From Candidatus Woesearchaeota archaeon (GTDB lineage: Archaea > Nanobdellota > Nanobdellia > Woesearchaeales > GW2011-AR4), in assembly GCA_016187465.1 (NCBI GenBank), contig JACPJQ010000005.1, forward strand, positions 62,001 through 126,000: a stretch of DNA of 64,000 nucleotides, written 5' to 3'. Below, piece by piece: positions 25,903 through 34,489 of the stretch (position 1 is the first letter of the stretch; the number at the start of each line of letters is the position of its first letter). The translations under genes were made by a program, and so were the position numbers. Below the pieces are notes generated by a model. It was not told where the DNA came from. It saw only the letters and a program-made list of their open reading frames with translations, and did not search any database.

Positions 25903-26156
25903 GGATTCATCTCCATTTCTTTAACCACAATTTCTGGGCTTTTTAATATGTAATTTCGCTTTCTTGTATCTTTTTCATCTAATTTTATTATAATCCAGCC
26001 AGCGTTTCTTAATTCATTTAAAAATACGCTTATTGTATTTTTTCCGTCTATCTTTAATATCTTAACTATATCGGAATAAGCTATTTCCTTACCATTATAT
26101 TTATTCCAGAGTTTTGCATACCTTACTTGAACCCATTTCGGAGTTGCCTTTGCCAT
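25899..26156 (-). CDS. Winged-helix regulator
   Basis: 85 residues: AYSDIVKILKIDGKNTISVF then LNELRNAGWIIIKLDEKDTR, a helix-turn-helix followed by a wing. It is first in the cargo operon, overlapping the next gene by 4 bp. The palindrome ACTAATATAATTAGT 12 bp upstream of its start recurs in front of the transposase, so it may control both cargo and transposition. Confidence 0.65.
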   Translation of the reverse strand: MAKATPKWVQVRYAKLWNKYNGKEIAYSDIVKILKIDGKNTISVFLNELRNAGWIIIKLDEKDTRKRNYILKSPEIVVKEMEMNP

Positions 26157-26167
26157 ATTAGGATATG

Positions 26168-26182
26168 ACTAATATAATTAGT
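26168..26182. promoter_or_regulatory. Palindromic operator before cargo operon
   Basis: ACTAATATAATTAGT is a perfect palindrome adjoining a TATA-like GTATATAAAT. A near-identical site lies in the transposase promoter. Confidence 0.55.
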
Positions 26183-26207
26183 ATATAAATATTTCGTTTT
26201 TAATCAC

Positions 26208-26420
26208 TCAAAATAACCCACTATCAGAAATAATGCTAAATTGCTCTTTTAGCAACATATCAGCTTCATGCTTGAGTTTTCTATTAACATAATTCTCAAT
26301 TTTTTCCATTGAGGCATTTGGGTTTTTTTCTGCATACTCCTTTCTTAATTTTTTCATCTTTAAAACCATCATTTCAACTTTCATGTCATTCTCTATCCAG
26401 CGAATTTCTGGGGCGGTCAT
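26208..26420 (-). CDS. Unknown 70-residue helical protein
   Basis: TAPEIRWIENDMKVEMMVLK then KLRKEYAEKNPNASMEKIEN: charged, helical, no cysteines. Its ATG overlaps the stop of the DUF2080 gene (ATGA), so the two are coupled. The element's regulator lies downstream. No family recognised; probably a transposon accessory protein. Confidence 0.5.
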   Translation of the reverse strand: MTAPEIRWIENDMKVEMMVLKMKKLRKEYAEKNPNASMEKIENYVNRKLKHEADMLLKEQFSIISDSGLF

Positions 26421-26578
26421 TTTATCACCGCTATCAGCACTTTTTTGCCCTCAAATTTTTTAGGGCAGATTACATGAGAGCCATTGCCGAAAGTTTTTGC
26501 ACTTTCAAATAAAGGGTCACCATCTATTTCAATTTCCTGAAAAATTTGCAGAATCCCATTTTTCCTTAATACTTTAAT
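26417..26578 (-). CDS. DUF2080-like transposase-associated protein, start unclear
   Basis: The minus-strand frame reads IEIDGDPLFESAKTFGNGSH then VICPKKFEGKKVLIAVIK, the AbrB-like pattern (x-F-G-N-S-S-H-x-x-x-P-K) known as DUF2080, often next to archaeal transposases. There is no in-frame ATG; translation would need an ATT or CTG codon, or the 5' end has been lost. Stop at 26417-26419 overlaps the next gene. Confidence 0.55.
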   Translation of the reverse strand: MKVLRKNGILQIFQEIEIDGDPLFESAKTFGNGSHVICPKKFEGKKVLIAVIK

Positions 26579-26680
26579 GTATATACACCTATTATATTAG
26601 CGTATATACTTATTTATAAAGATTTATATTGTGTAATATATAGAATTTCCGAAACATTTATATACTTGTATTAGTTATCT

Positions 26681-26694
26681 ACTAATATAATTAG
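26681..26694. promoter_or_regulatory. Operator-like repeat in transposase promoter
   Basis: ACTAATATAATTAG, with further ACTAATACTAAT at 26700-26711, between the TATA box (TTTATATAC, about 26658) and a Shine-Dalgarno AAGGTGAG at 26713-26720. Confidence 0.55.
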
Positions 26695-26724
26695 GGATTA
26701 ACTAATACTAATAAGGTGAGAAAA

Positions 26725-27957
26725 ATGCAACAAGAACAAATGGAAGTAAGAAAACAGAGGGGCTATGAGATAGCCAAAACAAGTAGAATAGAAAGAACGA
26801 ATAAGGGAGCGTGGAAAGTTCCAAGCCAATCTGGGCATGGCTTTTACATTGTTGAAAGTAACGGATTTGAAGCCAAATGTAACTGCCCTGACCATGAAGT
26901 TAGGCAATGCAAATGTAAGCATTTGTGGGCAGTGGAGTTTATAGTTACGAAACAGATAGATAATGAAGGAAATGTAACAATAACCCAAACAGTAAGAAAG
27001 ACTTACAGCCAAGATTGGAAGAACTACAATTTAAGCCAACAAAAAGAGAAAGAACTTTTTATGAAACTCTTGGCTGATATAACAAGCAGAATACAACCGC
27101 CAGCATATACTTTTGGCAGACCTACAATTCCTTTAAGCGACATGGCTTATAATGTCGTCTTTAAAGTTTATTCCACTTATTCTGGAAGAAGATTTACAAG
27201 CGACATGAACATCACAAAGGAAAAGGGTTACATTGAAAATACAGCCCATTTCAACAGCATATTTAACTATTTGAGAAAGAAGGAATTAACGCCTTTGTTG
27301 GCTCAAATGGTTACTATAACCTCTTTGCCATTGAGGACAATAGAGCATGATTTTGCCATTGATAGCACAGGATTTGGCACTTCAATATTTCAGAGATGGT
27401 ATTCTTTTAAGCACGGCAAAGAGATTAATTCAAGAAGATGGGTTAAGTGTCATTTTATGACTGGTGTTAAAACAAACATAATCCCAAGCGTAAAGATAAC
27501 CTCTGAATTTGACAATGACTGCCCACAGCTTCCAGAATTGGTCAATAAGACAGCCGAAAACTTTGACATGGAAGAAGTAAGCGGTGATAAGGCATATTTG
27601 AGTAGGGATAACTTAAAGCTGATTTCAGAGCATGGAGCAACGCCTTATATTCCTTTCAAGGAAGGCAACACAGACAAAGCAAGAGGCACAATGGTATGGA
27701 CTAAAATGTATCATTATTTTATGATGAATAGAGATGATTTCCTAACTCATTACCACAAGCGTTCAAATGCGGAGTCAAGCGTTCAGATGATTAAATCAAA
27801 ATTTGGTGATTTTGTTAGGAGTAAAGATTGGACGGGGCAAGTTAATGAGGTTTTATGCAAGATTATCTGCCATAATATCGTTTGTGTTATCCATGAAATG
27901 CACAGCTTGGGGGTTGAGCCAGACTTTTGCACAAAAAGTCTTAATTCTGCACAATAA
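26725..27957 (+). CDS. DDE transposase with SWIM zinc finger
   Basis: 410 residues from the ATG at 26725, chosen because AAGGTGAG lies 4 bp upstream. N-terminal SWIM finger CNCPDHEVRQCKCKHLWAVE (residues 52-71). Catalytic triad candidates: D213 (AIDSTGFG), D288 (SGDKAY) and E350 (NAESSVQMIKSKFGD), the IS4/IS5-like RNase H fold spacing. It lies just inside the right terminal repeat, in an element with a 9-bp duplication. All motifs intact, so it may be active. Confidence 0.9.
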   Translation: MQQEQMEVRKQRGYEIAKTSRIERTNKGAWKVPSQSGHGFYIVESNGFEAKCNCPDHEVRQCKCKHLWAVEFIVTKQIDNEGNVTITQTVRKTYSQDWKNYNLSQQKEKELFMKLLADITSRIQPPAYTFGRPTIPLSDMAYNVVFKVYSTYSGRRFTSDMNITKEKGYIENTAHFNSIFNYLRKKELTPLLAQMVTITSLPLRTIEHDFAIDSTGFGTSIFQRWYSFKHGKEINSRRWVKCHFMTGVKTNIIPSVKITSEFDNDCPQLPELVNKTAENFDMEEVSGDKAYLSRDNLKLISEHGATPYIPFKEGNTDKARGTMVWTKMYHYFMMNRDDFLTHYHKRSNAESSVQMIKSKFGDFVRSKDWTGQVNEVLCKIICHNIVCVIHEMHSLGVEPDFCTKSLNSAQ

Positions 27958-27990
27958 GTCAGAGTTTTTGGCTACTTATTGTGCAAAGCT
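27925..27990. repeat. Right end of transposon
   Basis: TTTGCACAAAAAGTC (27927) and CTGCACAATAAGTC (27945) face one way; the terminal TTTGCACAATAAGTAGC faces the other and ends at 27990. The last transposase codons overlap the iterated motifs. Confidence 0.75.
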
Positions 27991-28043
27991 AATCTCCCCG
28001 AAAACTATATAAACAATTTGCCATGCCTTTTTCTAGTGCAAAA

Positions 28044-28177
28044 GAACTGCTAAGCAGTTCAGCCTCGAGCTAAGCGAGAGGCGATGGTGCATTTTTGGTC
28101 AAGCTTTTTGCTTGTCAAAAATCAAAGATTTTTGAGCATGATCGAAAATCCTTAAAGGATTTATCGACATGCAAAAA
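28044..28177 (+). promoter_or_regulatory. Structured leader or palindromic element before glyA
   Basis: Four stacked inverted repeats: GAACTGC/GCAGTTC (28044-28060); GCCTCG/CGAGAGGC (28062-28082); TTTTTGGTCAAGC with GCTTGTCAAAAA (28092-28121); and a long arm around TCCTTAAAGGA (28132-28177) pairing GCATGATCGA with TCGACATGC. A GAGGTGG stretch follows, 10 bp or so before glyA. It may be a regulatory RNA; no known riboswitch was recognised. Confidence 0.45.
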
Positions 28178-28199
28178 GGTTGAGGTGGTTTAAATTTCA

Positions 28200-29546
28200 A
28201 TGATGAATGATATTTCAAAAACTGACCCTGAAATCTATGATGCAATCAAAAAAGAGGGTGTAAGAATAAGGAATGGCCTTGAGTTAATTCCAAGTGAAAA
28301 TTATGTAAGCAAAGCAGTTCTGCAGGCATTGGGAAATTTCTTCAACTGCAAGTATTCTGAAGGTTATCCAAAAAGAAGGTACTACGGCGGAAATCAGTTT
28401 GTTGACGAAGTGGAAACATTAGCAATCGAAAGAGCAAAAAAAGCATTTAAAGTTCCTCATGCGAATGTTCAGCCTTATTCCGGCAGTCCTGCAAATTTTG
28501 CTGTTTATGTAGCGACCTGCAGTTTAGGGGACACCATCATGGGGCATAACTTGCCCGATGGAGGTCATTTAACTCATGGATGGAAAGCAAGTGTAACAGG
28601 TCAATTCTTCAAGAGTGTGATGTATCATGTCAAAGCAGACGGTTATCTTGATTTGGAGGAGATAAGGCAATTGGCGGAAAATCACAAGCCAAAACTTATA
28701 TGGGTTGGGGCAACAGCTTATGTAAGAGAATTTCCATTTGAAGAATTGGGAAAGATTGCAGATGATGCAGGAGCATATCTGGCAGCCGATATCGCCCATA
28801 TATCGGGCCTTGTCATAGCAGGTGTGCATAAAAGTCCTGTTCCACGCGCACATATCATTACAACAACAACACACAAGACTTTAAGAGGTCCCAGAGGTGG
28901 AATAATAATGGTGACCCAAAAAGGCTTGGATAAAGATCCAGATTTGGCAGACAAGATTGACAGAGCTGTATTTCCGGGCTTGCAAGGCGGGCCGCATGAC
29001 AATCAAACAGCAGGCATTGCAGTAGCTTTAGGAGAGGCAATGAAGCCTGAATTTAAGGAATATGCTGAACAAATAGTCAAAAATTCAAAGGCATTGGCAA
29101 AAAGCCTGATGAATAATGGAATTAAACTTGTAACAGATGGCACAGACAATCATATGCTGTTAGTTGATTTAACGCCTTTTGGAAAAGGAAATGGAATTTT
29201 TGTTCAGGAAGCTTTGGAAATGGCAAATATAACAGTAAACAAAAATACAATCCCGGCAGAACCTTCATCGCCATTTTATCCCAGCGGAATACGACTGGGG
29301 ACGCCTGCAATAACAACCACGGGAATGAAAGAGAAAGAAATGGAAAAGATTGGAAAATGGATTTCTGATATTATAAAAGAAGTTAAAGAATTTAAGTTGC
29401 CTGACGGCAAAGAAGAAAGAGCAATATACTTGAAAAAATTTAAAGAATTTATAATTAAAAATAAAAAAATTGAATCAATAAAAAAAGAAGTTATTGATTT
29501 GTGCAAAGGATTCCCTTTATACCCTGACCTCGATATTTTAAAATAA
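28200..29546 (+). CDS. glyA: Serine hydroxymethyltransferase
   Basis: 448 residues. PLP site TTTTHKTLRGPRGG with Schiff-base K226, preceded by AADIAHISGL (D197, H200); N-terminal LIPSENYVSKAVLQALGN and SEGYPKRRYYGG are hallmarks. It interconverts serine and glycine and loads methylene on tetrahydrofolate, feeding FolD immediately downstream (11-bp gap) and thymidylate synthase further on. Either of two adjacent ATGs (28200, 28203) may be used. Confidence 0.97.
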   Translation: MMNDISKTDPEIYDAIKKEGVRIRNGLELIPSENYVSKAVLQALGNFFNCKYSEGYPKRRYYGGNQFVDEVETLAIERAKKAFKVPHANVQPYSGSPANFAVYVATCSLGDTIMGHNLPDGGHLTHGWKASVTGQFFKSVMYHVKADGYLDLEEIRQLAENHKPKLIWVGATAYVREFPFEELGKIADDAGAYLAADIAHISGLVIAGVHKSPVPRAHIITTTTHKTLRGPRGGIIMVTQKGLDKDPDLADKIDRAVFPGLQGGPHDNQTAGIAVALGEAMKPEFKEYAEQIVKNSKALAKSLMNNGIKLVTDGTDNHMLLVDLTPFGKGNGIFVQEALEMANITVNKNTIPAEPSSPFYPSGIRLGTPAITTTGMKEKEMEKIGKWISDIIKEVKEFKLPDGKEERAIYLKKFKEFIIKNKKIESIKKEVIDLCKGFPLYPDLDILK

Positions 29547-29556
29547 ATTTAATAAA

Positions 29557-30405
29557 ATGCCAGCCAAAATCATAGACGGCAAAAAGATTGCAGATAGCAT
29601 ACTGGGCAAATTAAAAGACAAGATAAAAAATTCAAGGCAAAAGCCGGGATTGGCCATTGTTTTGGTCGGCAGCAATCCCGCTTCTGAGATTTACGTTAAT
29701 TCCAAAGAAAAAAGTTTTGAGGATGTTGGAGGATACTGCGAGAGGCATGACCTTAACGAAGGCATTAGCGAAATCGACCTTCTCAATTTGCTCAACAGTC
29801 TCAACAATAATCCGAAAATCCATGGAATCCTTGTGCAACTGCCTCTTCCGAAGCAGATTGATGAGAATTTGGTGACAAACTCCATATCGCCCCACAAGGA
29901 TGTTGACGGATTCACATCTGTGAATCTTGGGCATCTTTTTTCAGAAAATACTATATTAGCGCCTGCAACCGCAAGGGCCGTATTGCATCTGATAGAATCA
30001 ACTGATATAAAGATTGAAGGAAAAAATGCAGTTGTTGTGGGGAGGAGCAATATTGTCGGAAAGCCTGTTGCGATGATGCTGCTTGAGAAAAATGCAACTG
30101 TAACAATCTGCCATTCAAAAACAAAAAATTTAGTGGAGCATACAAAAAAGGCAGACATTCTTGTTGCTGCTGCCGGAAAGCCAAAACTGATAAAAAAGGA
30201 GATGGTAAAGGAAGGCGCTGTTGTAATAGATGTCGGAATCAACAGGGTTGACGGCAGGATTATTGGGGATGTTGATTTTGAAAATGTGAAGGAAGTTGCA
30301 GGCTTCATAACTCCTGTTCCAGGCGGAGTAGGCCCAATGACAATTGCCATGCTGATGGAAAACACCTTGAAGGCGATGGAACTGGAAAATAAGATTAAGT
30401 CCTGA
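29557..30405 (+). CDS. folD: Methylene-THF dehydrogenase/cyclohydrolase
   Basis: 282 residues: SEIYVNSKEKSFEDVGGYCE with catalytic Lys, GILVQLPLPKQIDENLV, SPHKDVDGFTSVNLG, VVGRSNIVGKPVAMMLLEKN for NAD(P), and TPVPGGVGPMTIAMLMENT. It converts methylene- to formyl-tetrahydrofolate, the donor used by PurN and PurH encoded nearby. It directly follows glyA. Confidence 0.97.
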   Translation: MPAKIIDGKKIADSILGKLKDKIKNSRQKPGLAIVLVGSNPASEIYVNSKEKSFEDVGGYCERHDLNEGISEIDLLNLLNSLNNNPKIHGILVQLPLPKQIDENLVTNSISPHKDVDGFTSVNLGHLFSENTILAPATARAVLHLIESTDIKIEGKNAVVVGRSNIVGKPVAMMLLEKNATVTICHSKTKNLVEHTKKADILVAAAGKPKLIKKEMVKEGAVVIDVGINRVDGRIIGDVDFENVKEVAGFITPVPGGVGPMTIAMLMENTLKAMELENKIKS

Positions 30406-30450
30406 TTCTGAAGCGAAAGGTTTTTTATATGAAAAGGTTTAAATCAGTGT

Positions 30451-30591
30451 ATGGCTAAAAATGAGAAAAAAGTTTCAATAATGGACCTTTTTGGAGCACT
30501 AAAGGATAATAAAGATTCAATATCTGCATTCGAAAAATCTTTTAAATGTAGAAAGAACCTCAAATTAAAAAAGATTAAATTAAAATGGTAG
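30451..30591 (+). CDS. Small basic protein, possible antitoxin
   Basis: 46 residues: MAKNEKKVSIMDLFGALKDN then a lysine-rich end KCRKNLKLKKIKLKW. The 'sIMDLFGaLK' core recalls short archaeal VapB-like antitoxins, but no partner toxin is adjacent. Its stop overlaps the start of the reductase gene by 7 bp, so the pair is translationally coupled. Confidence 0.5.
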   Translation: MAKNEKKVSIMDLFGALKDNKDSISAFEKSFKCRKNLKLKKIKLKW

Positions 30592-31292
30592 CAACTTTCG
30601 AACTGCCAGTCATTGAAACAAGGCAGGAAACGCACGATGTCAGAAGCATAAGGCTGGGATTTAACGGGCAAAAATTCGATTATAAGCCGGGCCAGTACAT
30701 GAGGGTTGAGCTTGATGTTCAGGACGCAGAAAACGGAAACACCAGGCCATTATCCATTGCTTCTTCTCCTACAGAGGATTTTTTGTTGTTTTCCACAAAA
30801 ATTTCGCAAACTTTGTTCAAGCAGAAATTCAGCAGCCTGAAAGTTGGAGATAAAGTAAAGCTGAAAGGTCCGATGGGAATTTTTGTCCTGAAGGAAGATG
30901 CCAAGGAAATAATATTTCTTGGCGGCGGCATCGGAATAACTCCGTTTAGGGATATGATAAAATATGCCTGCGATAAAAAACTGGCTGTAAAATTGGCATT
31001 GCTTTACTCTAACAGGACTGCAAATGACATTTGCTACAAAGATGAATGGCACATTCTTGAAAAGCAGAACAATAGCTTAAAAGTCGTGCATACAATAACT
31101 GATGATGCATCATGGAAGGGAATGAAAGGAAGGATAAATGAAGCAATGATCAAAGAGTTTTGCAATGATATAAACAATGCTTTGTTTTACATCTGCGGAC
31201 CGCCGGGAATGGTTGACGGATTGTATAATTTATTGAAAACGATGAACATTCCTCAACAAAATATCAAAGTAGAGAAGTTTGCTGGGTACTAA
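30585..31292 (+). CDS. Ferredoxin-NADP reductase-type flavoprotein
   Basis: 235 residues. FAD binding by RPLSIASSP; NAD(P) binding by IIFLGGGIGITPFRDMI, and YICGPPGMVDGL near the end. No iron-sulphur or haem domain, so a stand-alone reductase that moves electrons between NAD(P)H and a small carrier, perhaps the ferredoxin at 36830. Ends with the aromatic KVEKFAGY, as is common in the family. Confidence 0.88.
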   Translation: MVATFELPVIETRQETHDVRSIRLGFNGQKFDYKPGQYMRVELDVQDAENGNTRPLSIASSPTEDFLLFSTKISQTLFKQKFSSLKVGDKVKLKGPMGIFVLKEDAKEIIFLGGGIGITPFRDMIKYACDKKLAVKLALLYSNRTANDICYKDEWHILEKQNNSLKVVHTITDDASWKGMKGRINEAMIKEFCNDINNALFYICGPPGMVDGLYNLLKTMNIPQQNIKVEKFAGY

Positions 31293-31674
31293 CAGAATCA
31301 GGTGGTATCCCATGTATTAACACATTAATTGTTTGTTGATCAAGTAACTCTGGATTAAGTCTGTACTCAATTGAGTTGAGCAGAGCAAACACTTCTTGAG
31401 ATAGGCTAGGTTGATATTGGAAAAGTTGGCCATTTGAATAATTTTGATGATATTGTCGTGGGGTTCTACCATCTAGTAGTTTTTCTAGAGGGAATCCCCA
31501 GGTATACAAGGATAATCTCTCATTAATATCTCTAGTGATAGATTTAGCGGCTCCTTCTGGAGTTGATTCCAAAACTGCCTGAAATGAGTCAAGACAAACT
31601 CCAACATAACCCTCTAGGCACGGGTTAATCAGTATTCGAATGTTTATCGGTTCTAAATTAGGTTGTTGTCCCAT
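31264..31674 (-). CDS. Unknown protein with HicB-like N-terminus
   Basis: 136 residues. IRILINPCLEGYVGVCLDSF then QAVLESTPEGAAKSITRDIN resembles the HicB fold (strand, 'eGyva.c', strand, helix). The rest is Gln/Asn-rich and unassigned. No HicA toxin is adjacent. It overlaps the 3' end of the convergent reductase by 29 bp. An isolated gene; antitoxin or regulator by resemblance only. Confidence 0.5.
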   Translation of the reverse strand: MGQQPNLEPINIRILINPCLEGYVGVCLDSFQAVLESTPEGAAKSITRDINERLSLYTWGFPLEKLLDGRTPRQYHQNYSNGQLFQYQPSLSQEVFALLNSIEYRLNPELLDQQTINVLIHGIPPDSVSTQQTSLL

Positions 31675-31813
31675 GAGTTCACTTCAAAGATTAATTTTAA
31701 GAAATTTATAAAGTTTTCTATTTTTTCCATATAGCAAACAATCCCTTTATGAGCAAACAATAATCTTTAAATATTGATGTCCATTCTATTAGCAAAAGGG
31801 GTTTGGTATTTTC

Positions 31814-32443
31814 ATGCTGAGATTGGGAGTTTTAGCGTCTACAAAAGGCACAGACATGCAGGCCATAATTGATGCTATAGGCTCCAAGAATCTCGATTCT
31901 GTTATTTCTGTTGTTTTAAGTGACAAGGAAGATGCTTATGCGCTTGAAAGGGCGAAAAAATACAGTATAAAGGCGGTTTTCCTTAATCCAAAAGATTTCT
32001 ATGCTGAAGACAAAGAAAAATCCAGAGAAAGATTTGATAAGGAAGTCTCCAAGATTCTGGATGAAAACAAAGTCGATTTAATCTTGCTTATTGGCTACAT
32101 GCGTTTCCTAAGCCCGTGGTTTGTTGCCAAGTACAAAAACAAAATCATGAATATCCATCCAAGCTTGCTGCCGAAGTATGCGGGAGGTATGGATAGAAAC
32201 ATCCACTCGGAAGTTTTAAAAAACAAGGAAAAAGTCACAGGAGCGACTTTGCATTTTGTAGATGAAGGAGCCGACACAGGCCCTATTATCTTACAGAAAG
32301 AAGTCAAAATAAGCAAAGACGAAACTGTTGACTCACTGAAAGAAAAAGTCCAGAGGGCAGAGCAGGAAATAATATTGAAAGCGATTGATTTGTATGGGAA
32401 AGGCAAGGTAAAGGTTGTAAAAAACAAAGTTGTTATAAAATAG
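31814..32443 (+). CDS. purN: Phosphoribosylglycinamide formyltransferase
   Basis: 209 residues: LASTKGTDMQAIIDAI for phosphate binding, MNIHPSLLPKYAGGMDRNIH with the catalytic Asn and His, and THFVDEGADTGPII-like GATLHFVDEGADTGPIILQK with the catalytic Asp. It formylates GAR with formyl-THF in purine synthesis. A TATA box (TTTAAATA, about 31770) precedes it. PurH follows after one small membrane protein. Confidence 0.93.
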   Translation: MLRLGVLASTKGTDMQAIIDAIGSKNLDSVISVVLSDKEDAYALERAKKYSIKAVFLNPKDFYAEDKEKSRERFDKEVSKILDENKVDLILLIGYMRFLSPWFVAKYKNKIMNIHPSLLPKYAGGMDRNIHSEVLKNKEKVTGATLHFVDEGADTGPIILQKEVKISKDETVDSLKEKVQRAEQEIILKAIDLYGKGKVKVVKNKVVIK

Positions 32444-32547
32444 AATAGTTTATTCAAAAGTTAATGGGAAAAAAGTCTAATGCGCTGCGGAGGAGACTAT
32501 GGCAATCAAAAGCAAATTAATTTCACATTAAAACAAGCATATAAAAA

Positions 32548-32928
32548 ATGGACCCGAAAGCAACTAGGCAGGTTATCTGGTGGAAAGACAAAAAGCTTTT
32601 AGCTGGGGTAATACTTGTTGTCCTGAGCTTCATACTCGGGTTTTACAGCAAAGTCTTAATCATAGTTAAAATCTACGAGCCTGTTTCAGTTATCACAGGA
32701 TTGTCAATATATGCCTTCAGCTGGATTTTGCTGTTTATAGGCATTTTTCTGGTTGGCTGGGAAACAGTAAAAATGATTCAAATGAAAATTCATCATCAGG
32801 TAAAGAAAACTGCCAGGGAAACTTATGGATACACGAAAGGATTGCCGAGAAAAGGCTACCATTACACCAGGCAGCTGCAAAAGAAAAGCATTGCCAGAAT
32901 AAAAAAATCAATGACAAAAAATGATTAA
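32548..32928 (+). CDS. Small membrane protein
   Basis: 126 residues with two or three hydrophobic spans (LLAGVILVVLSFILGFY, PVSVITGLSIYAFSWILLFI, with IFLVGWETV) followed by a very basic cytoplasmic tail rich in K, R and Y. No family recognised. It overlaps the purH start by 8 bp, so it is co-expressed with purine synthesis, perhaps by chance of operon packing. Confidence 0.7.
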   Translation: MDPKATRQVIWWKDKKLLAGVILVVLSFILGFYSKVLIIVKIYEPVSVITGLSIYAFSWILLFIGIFLVGWETVKMIQMKIHHQVKKTARETYGYTKGLPRKGYHYTRQLQKKSIARIKKSMTKND

Positions 32929-34438
32929 GACAGCATTAATCTCTGTTTCAAACAAGGAAGGCATTGTTGATTTTGCCAGAGAGCTTGCCAGATCAGGAAT
33001 CAAAATAATCTCAACCGGCAATACAGCGAAACTGCTGAAGCAAAACAAAATAACGGTAACTCACGTTTCTGAAATAACAAGATTTCCCGAGCTGCTCGAC
33101 GGCAGGGTTAAGTCATTGCACCCTGGCATTTTCGCAGGCATACTGGCTGACAGGAAAAACAAAAAACACCTTAACGAATTAAAAAAATTAAAGATAGACG
33201 CCATTGATTTGGTTGTTGTCAATTTCTACCCTTTTGAAGATGCTATCAGAAAAAACAGCCCGAAAGAGGTTATTGAGAACATTGACATCGGCGGTCCATC
33301 TCTTATAAGGGCTGCTGCAAAAAACCATGAAAATGCTCTTGTTGTTGTTGATCCAAATGACTACAGCGAATTTATAGAAAAAATAAAAAGCAGAAAAATA
33401 ACTGCCGACGACAGAAGAAGATGGGCTGCAAAGGCATTTTCCTGCACAGCAAGATATGACACAATAATCAACAATTATTTTAACAGGGAGCGATTCCCGG
33501 ACATTCTCAATTTGACTTTCAAGAAGATACAGAATTTAAGGTATGGTGAAAACCCGCATCAAGTGGCTTCTTTTTATCGCGATTTCATGGCTGATGAAAG
33601 CTGCCTTTCAAATGCAAAGCAGCTTCAAGGCAAGGAATTATCCTTCAACAACATTCTGGACATTGACGCTGCATTTGAGCTTGTAAAGGATTTTGAGCAG
33701 CCGGCTGCTGCTGCGGTCAAGCACACAAATCCCTGCGGGGTTGCTTCCTCTTCAGCAATAGAAGAAGCCTACAAGAAAGCGCATGAAACAGATCCGATGG
33801 CAGCTTTCGGCAGCATCGTAGCTTTGAACAGGAACTGCAATGCAGGGACTGCAAAGCTAATGAAGCCGTTATTTATCGAAGTTGTCATATGCCCTAAGTT
33901 TGAAAAAGAAGCGCTTGAAATCCTGAAGGAGAAAAAGAATTTAAGGCTGCTTGAGTCAGGCCCGATAAAAAAAGAAAGGATAAGCTATGACTTAAAGAAA
34001 GTATGCGGCGGGCTTCTTATGCAGAACAGTTATCATCCTAGCATAAGTGAAAAAAATCTCAAGGTTGTGACAAAAAGAAAGCCAACAAGGCAGGAGACGG
34101 AAGCATTGATTTTTGCATGGAAAGTAAACAAGCACGTGAAATCAAACTCAATTGTCCTGGCAAAGGACAATGTGACCGTTGGAATCGGAGCAGGACAAAT
34201 GTCAAGGGTTGATGCAGTGAAGCTTGCAGTGATGAAATCAGAAGGCAAAAGCGAGGGAAGCGTCATGAGTTCAGATGCCTTCTTTCCGTTCAGAGATGGT
34301 GTAGATGAGGCTGCAAAAGCCGGCATAACAGCTATAATCCAGCCCGGCGGCTCTATAAGGGACAGCGAAGTGATAGAAGCTGCCAATCAATACAACGTTG
34401 CAATGGTCTTTACTGGGATAAGGCTGTTTAGGCATTAA
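32921..34438 (+). CDS. purH: AICAR transformylase/IMP cyclohydrolase
   Basis: 505 residues. N-terminal MGS-like cyclohydrolase: SVSNKEGIVDFARELARSG, ISTGNTAKLL, RVKSLHPGIFAGILA. C-terminal transformylase: KHTNPCGVASSSAIEEAYKK with catalytic K-H, and SDAFFPFRDGVDEAAKAGIT, IQPGGSIRD. It makes the last two steps to IMP, using formyl-THF. Full length. Bifunctional PurH is bacterial-like and patchy in archaea. Confidence 0.97.
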   Translation: MIKTALISVSNKEGIVDFARELARSGIKIISTGNTAKLLKQNKITVTHVSEITRFPELLDGRVKSLHPGIFAGILADRKNKKHLNELKKLKIDAIDLVVVNFYPFEDAIRKNSPKEVIENIDIGGPSLIRAAAKNHENALVVVDPNDYSEFIEKIKSRKITADDRRRWAAKAFSCTARYDTIINNYFNRERFPDILNLTFKKIQNLRYGENPHQVASFYRDFMADESCLSNAKQLQGKELSFNNILDIDAAFELVKDFEQPAAAAVKHTNPCGVASSSAIEEAYKKAHETDPMAAFGSIVALNRNCNAGTAKLMKPLFIEVVICPKFEKEALEILKEKKNLRLLESGPIKKERISYDLKKVCGGLLMQNSYHPSISEKNLKVVTKRKPTRQETEALIFAWKVNKHVKSNSIVLAKDNVTVGIGAGQMSRVDAVKLAVMKSEGKSEGSVMSSDAFFPFRDGVDEAAKAGITAIIQPGGSIRDSEVIEAANQYNVAMVFTGIRLFRH

Positions 34439-34489
34439 ATTTATATACTTAAAAATAAAGGATGCAGAAATATCAAGGAGGCAGGCAAA

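Larger units (their letters stand above)
22176..27990. mobile_element. 5.8-kb transposon carrying restriction-like cargo, 9-bp target duplication
   Basis: Both ends read AGCTTTGCACAA inwards (22176-22187; 27990-27979) and both are flanked by AATCTCCCC (22167-22175; 27991-27999), a perfect 9-bp target duplication. The SWIM/DDE transposase is at the right end. Cargo, all on the minus strand: small membrane protein, DUF262-HNH protein, EcoRI-type methylase with a stop, unknown protein, winged helix, small protein and DUF2080. Repeated TGCACAAWAAGT motifs sit inside both ends. Confidence 0.9.
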
